NCBI GenBank assembly: GCA_033851265.1
Contig: JAWWOW010000006.1
Location: 521,476-585,475 of the forward strand
DNA from: JAWWOW01 sp033851265
GTDB taxonomy: Bacteria; Actinomycetota; Actinomycetes; JAWWOW01
DNA length: 64,000 nucleotides
Direction: 5' to 3'
Below the pieces are notes generated by a model that saw only the letters and a list, made by a program, of their open reading frames with translations, had not been told where the DNA came from and searched no databases. Each line of letters opens with the position of its first letter. The first letter of the stretch is position 1. Positions 17,477 through 24,133 of this stretch are shown here, one piece after another. Made by a program: the position numbers and the translations under genes.

Positions 17477-19033
17477 TTGGACCTGCGGGACTACCTGCGC
17501 GTCTTGCGAACCCGGTGGCGGCTGATCGCGCTGTGCACGCTCGTTGCCATCGGTGCGGCCGCTGCCTATTCGACCCAGCAAACCCCCTTGTATCGCGCGT
17601 CGACGCAGTTGTTTGTCGCTGGAGCATCGGCTGATATCTCTGGTGCATTGACTGGGCAGCAGTTCAGCCAGCAGCGGGTGCAGTCCTACGCGCAGATCGT
17701 CAACTCGCCTGCCGTTGTTGACCCCGTGGTCAAGGAGCTGGGACTCAGCCTGACGCCTGGTCAGGTTGCTGCAGAGATCAGCGCTGACGTGCCGCCCAAC
17801 ACTGTCTTGCTCAACATTCACGTGACGGACACTCAGCCGGCACGCGCTCAGGCCATCGCCAATGCGGTCAGTCAGCGTTTCGCAACTCTTGCGGCTCAGC
17901 TCGAGACCTTGGGAAAGAACACACCACCGGTCCACGTCTCGGTGGTCAAACCCGCTGGCTTGTCTACGACGCCGATTTCACCCAAGACCAACAGGAACCT
18001 CGTGCTCGGCGCGATTCTCGGGTTGCTTTTGGGCGTAGCCGTCGCTGCACTGCGAGACACCCTCGACACAACTGTGAAGCATCTGGACGACTTGACGAAG
18101 GAAGTTGCCGTTCCTGCTCTCGGTGTGGTTCTTTTCGATCCCGACGCCGTCAAGCGTCCACTAATCGTTGATGCGGCGGCGCAGTCAACGCGAGCCGAAG
18201 CCTTCCGGCAGCTTCGCACGAACCTGCAGTTCGTTGACGTCGACAGTGCGCCGCACTCGATCGTCATAACGTCGTCCGTTCCCGAAGAGGGCAAGACGAC
18301 GACGACGGCGAACCTTGCGATTTCTCTGGCACAGGCGGGCGTTCGCGTATGTCTTGTGGAAGGAGACCTTCGTCGACCGCGACTCATGCACTACCTCGGG
18401 CTTGAAGGTGCTGTTGGACTAACGAGTGTCCTGATCGGCCGGGCGAAGTTGGATGACGTACTCCAACCGTGGGGTGACGGGAAACTTCAGGTCATGGGCT
18501 GCGGCCCGACCCCACCGAACCCGAGTGAACTTCTCGGCGCGCGGACGATGGCGCAAACGTTGAAAGAGTTAGAGGACCGCTTCGACCTGGTCATCGTCGA
18601 TGCACCGCCGCTCCTGCCGGTCACTGATGCGGCGGTCCTCGCCAGCCTCTGTAGCGGCGCGATCATCGTCGTTCGACACGGCAAGACCAAGCGCGAACAG
18701 GTCCGTCGTGCGGTCGAAGCACTTCGCTCAGTGGACACGGCAATCTACGGGCTCGTCCTCAACATGGCTCCATCCAAGGGCCCGGACGCCTACTACTACG
18801 GCTACGCGTACCGCTACGACTACAAGCCAACTCAGCCAGTCGACCTTCGGCCCGCGGGGCCCCGCGGTCGGAAGGCGGGTGAAAGCGAAGGCTTTACCCC
18901 CCTCTCGGACGAAGCCCCTCAACGTGCGGCTGCGACTCAACTGCCCGAGGTAACGATCGGGTCCGGAGGATCGGAGGGCGAGCGGCCGGCCTATTGGCAG
19001 CGGGCTACGCCCGGAGACCCCCGCCAGGGCTGA
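17477..19033 (+). CDS. Polysaccharide co-polymerase / BY-kinase (Wzz-Wzc-like)
   Basis: 518-residue membrane protein. An N-terminal Wzz domain (DLRDYLRVLRTRWRLIALC, first membrane span) is followed by an extracytoplasmic region and a second span NLVLGAILGLLLGVAVAALR near residue 175. A bacterial tyrosine kinase domain follows: Walker A SSVPEEGKTTT, Walker A' VCLVEGDLRRPR, Walker B LVIVDAPPLLPVTD. A tyrosine cluster DAYYYGYAYRYDYKP near residues 437-450 is the likely autophosphorylation tail. Start is a TTG after GGGA. It controls polymer chain length and export; the phosphatase two genes downstream is its likely partner. Confidence 0.93.
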   Translation: MDLRDYLRVLRTRWRLIALCTLVAIGAAAAYSTQQTPLYRASTQLFVAGASADISGALTGQQFSQQRVQSYAQIVNSPAVVDPVVKELGLSLTPGQVAAEISADVPPNTVLLNIHVTDTQPARAQAIANAVSQRFATLAAQLETLGKNTPPVHVSVVKPAGLSTTPISPKTNRNLVLGAILGLLLGVAVAALRDTLDTTVKHLDDLTKEVAVPALGVVLFDPDAVKRPLIVDAAAQSTRAEAFRQLRTNLQFVDVDSAPHSIVITSSVPEEGKTTTTANLAISLAQAGVRVCLVEGDLRRPRLMHYLGLEGAVGLTSVLIGRAKLDDVLQPWGDGKLQVMGCGPTPPNPSELLGARTMAQTLKELEDRFDLVIVDAPPLLPVTDAAVLASLCSGAIIVVRHGKTKREQVRRAVEALRSVDTAIYGLVLNMAPSKGPDAYYYGYAYRYDYKPTQPVDLRPAGPRGRKAGESEGFTPLSDEAPQRAAATQLPEVTIGSGGSEGERPAYWQRATPGDPRQG

Positions 19034-19037
19034 GCCC

Positions 19038-19238
19038 TCAATGCGTGCCGGTGGCGACTGCCAAGAACACGAGCGCCGCGACTCCTAGTGCGACCAACAC
19101 CAGCCCAACGTTCTCCCAACGATGGCGGCGGCGTTCACGTTCGAGCCGCGACGATCGGCGAGGAGGCTGCGAGGTCACGGCCTCATCCTTGCGGATCCAT
19201 TGCTGGTCGCAGGAATCGGGGTGGGCAGCGTGTCGCAT
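19038..19238 (-). CDS. Small predicted membrane protein, unknown function
   Basis: Frame of about 66 residues. A basic N-terminal half (ERERRRHRWENV) precedes a C-terminal hydrophobic span (GLVLVALGVAALVFLAVATG), giving a tail-anchored topology. It lies convergent and 4 bases from the BY-kinase gene and divergent from the Asp-box gene. An upstream GTG at 19259 could extend it by 7 residues; no good ribosome binding site decides. The basic/hydrophobic pattern supports a real gene; function is unknown. Confidence 0.55.
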   Translation of the reverse strand: MRHAAHPDSCDQQWIRKDEAVTSQPPRRSSRLERERRRHRWENVGLVLVALGVAALVFLAVATGTH

Positions 19239-19285
19239 AGGTAGCGACTCTGGGTTCACGCGAAGATCGGCCTCGTGAGGGCGTC

Positions 19286-20329
19286 ATGGGCTGGGTTCTG
19301 ACTCAGGGTTTGGTGCACTCCAGTGGCTGGCGCCGGGCTGGAGCGGTCGCTCTTGTTGCGTTCGCGGCGCTCGACGTTGCACTTGTCGTCAACGCAGTCC
19401 AACGAACCAGACCGAGTGTTGACATCGCTTCTAGTCCACGGGGAGCGGCTATCCAACCGGAAACGCCAGCCGTCCCGTCTCCAACCCCACCCCCGTCCGT
19501 ATCCGATTTCGTTGCGCCTCTTGCCGTCACTCTGACAGCTGGGCAGAACCCGACTATCGCTTGGTCATACGGGTCCTGTCGTTCAGGACGGGTGAGCGTC
19601 GGCAGTAGCTCCGTTGAGGGTGTTAGCCGGATCTTGGGGTTAACCGGGGTGCAGAGTCCGGCGGTGATGATCGCCCAGGACAAGCAATGTCGAATTTCAC
19701 TGTGGCGGCGTTCCCAGTCGACGTGGAAGCGCGAGACTCGCGTGACCTTGCCGACCGGGCAGTCCGCCGCTTCAGCGGATTCGCTGTGGGTTGTCGGCGA
19801 CACCGCTGGTGTCGTTATCGGGACATCGGGCGCTGTCCGCAACCAGGTGAAGTCACCATGCGCTCGGCCTTTCACCACATCGTTCGTCGCGGTGTGGTCG
19901 ACCTCGCGTGCGACCGTGTTCTGCACCGGGGAGAGCAGAGCGGCCGGCCAAATCCGGTTGGTGTACGGCACGACGAACGCAGGGAAGACCTGGTCGGAGC
20001 TCGCTGGTGCGCGAACGGTTGGCACCAAGTCAGGCGGTCGTCATGACGGCCTCGACGGTGACGGACGGCTCGTCAGCGTCGGCTCCCTAAACGCTCCCGG
20101 CACGGTGGCCGCAGTGCTGTCGGGAGTGACGTGCCCGGGGCTTCAGCTGCGCCTGAGCAAGGACAGCGGCAGGAATTGGACGACCGCTGGCTGTCTCCCC
20201 GCTGGTCTTGCACGCTCGCCGCTGGCCGTCGGGGGTTCTACAGCGCGCATGGTTCTCGGTGGCTCGGTCGACGGTAAGCCGGCGGAGTATGCGAGCACTG
20301 ATGGTGGCCGGCACTGGACCACGGCCTAG
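19286..20329 (+). CDS. Membrane-anchored Asp-box (BNR) repeat protein
   Basis: 347-residue protein with one N-terminal span (AGAVALVAFAALDVALVVNA) and a proline-rich linker (PAVPSPTPPPSVS), then an extracytoplasmic domain with repeats ending in the Asp-box pattern SxDxGxxW: TTNAGKTW, SKDSGRNW and STDGGRHW. Such repeats occur in sialidase-like and YCF48-like beta-propellers. I see no catalytic signature. It sits between the BY-kinase and its likely phosphatase, which argues for a role in glycan assembly or sensing at the cell surface. Function unknown. Confidence 0.75.
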   Translation: MGWVLTQGLVHSSGWRRAGAVALVAFAALDVALVVNAVQRTRPSVDIASSPRGAAIQPETPAVPSPTPPPSVSDFVAPLAVTLTAGQNPTIAWSYGSCRSGRVSVGSSSVEGVSRILGLTGVQSPAVMIAQDKQCRISLWRRSQSTWKRETRVTLPTGQSAASADSLWVVGDTAGVVIGTSGAVRNQVKSPCARPFTTSFVAVWSTSRATVFCTGESRAAGQIRLVYGTTNAGKTWSELAGARTVGTKSGGRHDGLDGDGRLVSVGSLNAPGTVAAVLSGVTCPGLQLRLSKDSGRNWTTAGCLPAGLARSPLAVGGSTARMVLGGSVDGKPAEYASTDGGRHWTTA

Positions 20330-20338
20330 CCTCAGTCG

Positions 20339-20893
20339 GTGCCCACGCTGCTCTTCGTCTGCACGGGCAACCTGTGCCGTTCGCCGCTCATGCAGTATTT
20401 GCTTAGTAACCGCGCGATTGAGGGTCTAACTGTCCGCAGTGCCGGTACGTGGGCGCGCGATGGTGACCCCATGCATCCCAACGCATTGGCCGTTCTGGCC
20501 GAGCGGGGGATCAACGCGGATGAGTTCCGGACAACGGCGCTCAACGAAGCAGTACTCGAAGATGTCGACACTGTTGTCGGCGCCTCCAGAGAGCATCGAG
20601 CGGCAGCTGTGACATTGCGACCCGCCCTGCTGAAGAAGTCCTTCACACTCGCGGAGCTCTCGCGCACTACCGGGCTGTTTGCGGATGACGAGATGCCCCG
20701 TGACGGCGATCTGCCCGCCCGCCTAGAAGGGCTCGTCTCCGTAGCCGCACGACGAAGGGGGCTTTCCCTCCCCAATGATCCGGCGGACGACGACCTCGCT
20801 GACCCGCTAGACCAGCCCGTGGACGCATTTGAGGCGTGTGCTCGGCAGATTGATGCCTATCTCGACCCGGTGGTGCGAGCGCTGCTCGGCTGA
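20339..20893 (+). CDS. Low-molecular-weight protein-tyrosine phosphatase (Wzb-like)
   Basis: 184-residue cytoplasmic phosphatase. The P-loop CX5R motif is VCTGNLCRSPL with Cys8 and Arg14; the C-terminal DP loop near residue 145-155 (NDPADDDLADPLDQP) supplies the general acid. It starts at GTG 9 bases after the Asp-box gene stop. It should dephosphorylate the tyrosine tail of the BY-kinase at 17.5-19.0 kb, the cycle that governs capsule or exopolysaccharide polymerisation. The stretch after residue 95 is less typical than in E. coli Wzb. Family assignment is secure. Confidence 0.9.
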   Translation: MPTLLFVCTGNLCRSPLMQYLLSNRAIEGLTVRSAGTWARDGDPMHPNALAVLAERGINADEFRTTALNEAVLEDVDTVVGASREHRAAAVTLRPALLKKSFTLAELSRTTGLFADDEMPRDGDLPARLEGLVSVAARRRGLSLPNDPADDDLADPLDQPVDAFEACARQIDAYLDPVVRALLG

Positions 20894-20960
20894 TCCGCCC
20901 CGCACTGTGGGGCCAGATGGGCGATATCGGAATTCACTCCCTCGGGCCTAAAGTTCGAAG

Positions 20961-21632
20961 ATGGTCGGTCGCGTCACAATCCGGGCAATTGCCGCGCTCA
21001 TTGGCTCCCTGGTGATCATGTCCGGTTCCGCGGTCCACACGGCTCAGGCCTACACGGCGGCCCCTTCCTTCACCCCCCGCCCGAACCACGCTCAGCTCGC
21101 CTCCGCCCACGAGCTTCCCGGCCCGGTGCAGGTGCTGGCCGTCAGCCTCGTTCGCAAGCTCCCGCACACCGCCGCCAAGCCCGCCGTGAAGAAGCGCCCC
21201 GCCGCCAAGCACACAACGCGGTTCGTCGCCGGCCCGACGTCGTGGTCAGCGCTCAACGCAGCGATCGCGCGGATCCCGTCGTACAAGCCCGGCATCGCGA
21301 AGTGGGTCGTCGAGGACACCGGCTGGTGGGCGACCGCAGACTGGTTCACCGGCACCATCTATGTCTCGCCGAGCGCGCCGCAGCGCAAGCTCTACGACAT
21401 CGTCGTGCACGAGTGGAGCCACATCCTCCAAGTCAATGTCTACGGCGGAGATGTGCAGGCGACCAAGCGAGCGCTCAAGTCCTATTTCGGGGGGTCCGGA
21501 CTCGACGGAGCCGAGTACGCCGCCGACTGCATGGCCAAGCTGCAGGGCGCCCAGTGGACCCACTACACGAGCTGCAGCAACAGCCACTGGCGTGACGGTG
21601 CTCGCCGTCTGCTCGCCGGCCAGCGTCTCTGA
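20961..21632 (+). CDS. Secreted putative zincin metallopeptidase, paralogue A
   Basis: 223-residue exported protein. The signal peptide runs to about AQA at residues 27-29. A low-complexity Ala/Lys/Pro linker (residues 65-80) precedes a globular domain with HEWSHILQ at residues 150-157, an HExxH zinc-binding motif. A possible third ligand is in GAEYAADC about 30 residues later. Two cysteines in ADCMAKLQGA and TSCSNSHW may pair. The next gene is a close paralogue. I infer a Zn peptidase with an M48/M1-like helix; activity and substrate are not known. No ribosome binding site stands out. Confidence 0.7.
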   Translation: MVGRVTIRAIAALIGSLVIMSGSAVHTAQAYTAAPSFTPRPNHAQLASAHELPGPVQVLAVSLVRKLPHTAAKPAVKKRPAAKHTTRFVAGPTSWSALNAAIARIPSYKPGIAKWVVEDTGWWATADWFTGTIYVSPSAPQRKLYDIVVHEWSHILQVNVYGGDVQATKRALKSYFGGSGLDGAEYAADCMAKLQGAQWTHYTSCSNSHWRDGARRLLAGQRL

Positions 21633-21786
21633 CGCACACACTGGGCCAAACGGGTTAGTTAGGGCGAACTAGCAAAATCCGGTCAATTCGTGTCTGAGGG
21701 TGGGGCATACCGGGCGCCGATACAAAGAGAGTCGTGACCGCCTCGCGACGACAACGTCCCTGACCCGACGTCGCGAAGGCAGTCCC

Positions 21787-22506
21787 ATGAGCCGCAATCC
21801 CCTCGCTCGCATCGCCGTAGCAACCGCTGTGGCTGGCACCCTCGCCACTGGAGTTTTCGCCACCATCTCGTCGGACGCCGACCGCACCCCCCACCGGTCG
21901 ACCCCCGCCGTGATGGACAGCGCGCAGACCTACCTCGCTGCCGACCACAGCGTTGTCACCGAGCTGCGCACATCGAAGCCCTCCGCGACCCCCACACCAG
22001 CGCCCGCGACGGTCGCCCCCAAGCCCAAGAAGACCGTCGTCGTACACACCCCGAAGCCCGCAACCGCCCCCAAGAAGCACGTCGTCAAGCACGCCCCGGC
22101 CAGGTTCGTGGCTGGCCCCACCAAGTGGTCCGCCCTCAACGCCGCCATCGCCCACATCCCGACGTACCGCCCCGGCGTTGCCAAGTGGGTCGTCAAGGAC
22201 ACGGGCTATTGGGGCACCGCTGACTGGTACGCGAACGTCATCTACATCTCGCCGTCGGTCCCCGACAGCAAGGTGTACGACGTCGCGGTCCACGAGTGGA
22301 GCCACCTGCTCAGCATCGTGCCGTACGGCGACGTGCACCTCGCCGCCGTCGCGATGCGCGCCTACTTCGGTGGCACTGATGGCCCCGAGATCGCCGCGGA
22401 CTGCATGGCCAAGCTGCAGGGTGCGAAGTACCTGCACTACACGCAGTGCACCAACGCGGTCTGGATCGCCGGCGCCAAGCTGCTGGTCGCCGGGCAGCGC
22501 CTCTAG
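21787..22506 (+). CDS. Secreted putative zincin metallopeptidase, paralogue B
   Basis: 239-residue paralogue of the preceding gene. A signal-type N-terminus (ARIAVATAVAGTLATGVFAT) is followed by a Pro/Lys/Thr linker (about residues 70-100), then a domain closely matching the neighbour: GPTKWSALNAAIAHIPTY, VHEWSHLLS with the HExxH at residues 169-173, and EIAADCMAKLQGAKYLH. Start chosen at ATG 21787; a longer frame from 21700 lacks a signal-like start. Its TAG stop overlaps the stop of the convergent next gene in a shared CTAG. Probably a secreted peptidase or wall-binding zincin; no substrate evident. Confidence 0.7.
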   Translation: MSRNPLARIAVATAVAGTLATGVFATISSDADRTPHRSTPAVMDSAQTYLAADHSVVTELRTSKPSATPTPAPATVAPKPKKTVVVHTPKPATAPKKHVVKHAPARFVAGPTKWSALNAAIAHIPTYRPGVAKWVVKDTGYWGTADWYANVIYISPSVPDSKVYDVAVHEWSHLLSIVPYGDVHLAAVAMRAYFGGTDGPEIAADCMAKLQGAKYLHYTQCTNAVWIAGAKLLVAGQRL

Positions 22507-22955
22507 CCGGCGGTGGCGGGCTCCACGGCCGCCAACATCGCGACCAGCTCGTCGTGCAATGCCAGTAACCGCGCGACAGTCGGCTCCAGCTCGAACAGTT
22601 CGAGTACGCCGCCGACACCACCGGTCGCCTGCACCGACGGAATCAGCGAGGTGCTGGTGTTGAGTGCGAACACCGCCGACCGCCACGCCGCGCGGGCCTG
22701 ATCCATCAACCACTCGTTGACACCCGGCGTCGAACGCTCGGGCGCGCGGCACGTCGCGATGCAGTGCTCCGCGCGAGTGAGATGAGCCACCACCAGGCAC
22801 ATCGTCGTGGCGAAGGCCCGGAACGGCTGCACAACCGTCTGGTCGGCGTACCCCTTGCGCAGTGTGGCGAGCAGATCCGCGGCGGCGCCGACAACTTCAC
22901 AGGTGAGCTCGTCGACGCCGTCCCACAGAGACTCGTTCGGGGTGACCCCGGTCAC
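22503..22955 (-). CDS. Conserved hypothetical protein, paralogue of the 27.8-kb gene
   Basis: 150-residue helical protein, no recognised domain. A central signature RAFATTMCLVVAHLTRAE is nearly repeated in the protein at 27.8-28.3 kb (RAFATTMCRAVAHLIELE), and both carry a QARxAWRxAxxAL segment, so they are clear paralogues. No membrane span or signal peptide. The start is GTG. It is convergent with the zincin-like gene, sharing its CTAG stop. The fold may be an all-alpha bundle; no function is suggested by sequence, although both copies lie beside c-di-GMP and envelope genes. Confidence 0.75.
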   Translation of the reverse strand: MTGVTPNESLWDGVDELTCEVVGAAADLLATLRKGYADQTVVQPFRAFATTMCLVVAHLTRAEHCIATCRAPERSTPGVNEWLMDQARAAWRSAVFALNTSTSLIPSVQATGGVGGVLELFELEPTVARLLALHDELVAMLAAVEPATAG

Positions 22956-22974
22956 GAGGCGATCGTAGGCCTGG

Positions 22975-23973
22975 CTACTCGACTCGGGTACGCGCTCGGC
23001 GTCCGGCGACCATGGCGACTGTCCCCAGACCGATCAGGCCGAGACCGAGCCCGAGGAGCGCCGCGGTTCCAGCGCCGGTGTGCGGGAGGGACGGCGGTCC
23101 GTTCGGTGTTCCGGTTGCGGTGCTGGGCGGTGTGACGTGGCGGGGAGGAGTCCCGCCACCGGGAGGCGTGACGCCACCGGGAGGTGTCACGACGGGTGGT
23201 GTCACGACCGGAGGAACGTCGGTGCCCGGGGGAGTCACCTCGTCATCGGGAGGTGTCACACCGGGAGCAGCGCAACTGTCATTCGTGATCGTGTTGTGGT
23301 CCAAGGTGACAGCACCGTTGCGGGCCAGCAGCCGGCCGCGGAAGGTCGCGCCGGTCTGCGCCGAGATCGACGCGAGGGCCAAGACATTGCCGACGAACCG
23401 TGTTCCGGTGTTGAACGTCGCCGAGCTACCGACCTTCCACACGATGTTGCACGGGTCGGCGCCACCGATCAGGCGCACCCGACTGTTCGACGCAGTGATC
23501 AGCGTCGATGCGGCCTGGAAGATGAACTGCGCGCTGGGGTCGCCGGACGCATCGAGGGTCAACGTGCCGGTGAGTCCGAAGGTGCCACTGCGGTAGACGC
23601 CGGGCAGCAGCGTCGATCCGCCCAGCTCGACGGGCACGTCGGTCCACGGGTTGCGCCCGGCCGCGTCGTTGTATGCCGTCGTCAAGCTGTTCTTGGCGCC
23701 CTGGGTCACGGCATCGCCACCGTGGTCGGTCCCGATCAGCGTGACCGTGTTGAATCCGGATTCGCTTGTGGTCGGGAACGTTCCGACGTCGCCAGTGATC
23801 GTTGTGGCACCGGTGTTGGTGATGCCGGAGTAGGCGAGCACGGCGAAGCTGTCCGCCGTACCGAGATCAACGGGTCCCTGCGCGGCGTGCGCGGCAGATG
23901 TCGCAATGAACATCGATGCGGCTATCGCGATCCCGACGATCGGAGCGAGTCGGAAAGGGTGAACTGCGGGCAT
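22975..23973 (-). CDS. Ice-binding-like protein with LPxTG wall anchor
   Basis: 332-residue surface protein. A signal peptide ends near HAAQG. Residues about 35-235 resemble the DUF3494 ice-binding family: DSFAVLAYSGITNTGATTIT, TTAYNDAAGR, LPGVYRSGTFGLTGTLTLDA and the late NTGTRFVGNVLALASI. A linker with VTPPG repeats (about residues 240-290) leads to LPHTG at about residue 296, a hydrophobic span and an Arg-rich tail, the class-A sortase signal. The ATG follows GAGGGA (complement). Function inferred: surface adhesin or ice-binding protein displayed on the wall; adhesin roles exist for this family. No sortase in the window. Confidence 0.85.
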   Translation of the reverse strand: MPAVHPFRLAPIVGIAIAASMFIATSAAHAAQGPVDLGTADSFAVLAYSGITNTGATTITGDVGTFPTTSESGFNTVTLIGTDHGGDAVTQGAKNSLTTAYNDAAGRNPWTDVPVELGGSTLLPGVYRSGTFGLTGTLTLDASGDPSAQFIFQAASTLITASNSRVRLIGGADPCNIVWKVGSSATFNTGTRFVGNVLALASISAQTGATFRGRLLARNGAVTLDHNTITNDSCAAPGVTPPDDEVTPPGTDVPPVVTPPVVTPPGGVTPPGGGTPPRHVTPPSTATGTPNGPPSLPHTGAGTAALLGLGLGLIGLGTVAMVAGRRARTRVE

Positions 23974-24039
23974 GACGGAGTCCCTCTTTGCTGCGTCTGA
24001 AACACGAAGAGGCGGCGTCGAGCCTGCACGGGGCGACAA

Positions 24040-24058
24040 TCGTGAAAGATCGTCCAGC
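24040..24058 (-). promoter_or_regulatory. Shared upstream motif, copy 1 (ice-binding gene)
   Basis: A 19-base motif, read on the plus strand as TCGTGAAAGATCGTCCAGC, lies 67 bases upstream of the ice-binding start. The same motif with one difference lies 93 bases upstream of the GGDEF/EAL start at 26554-26572, in the same orientation relative to each gene. It may be a promoter element or operator. Seen directly; function is inferred. Confidence 0.45.
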
Positions 24059-24133
24059 CCAAACCAAGCGTCCCTCAGGGGAGTAGTTCAGTCCTCGACA
24101 CAACGGGACAAAAAGTGAAGCCCTGCCAAGTGT

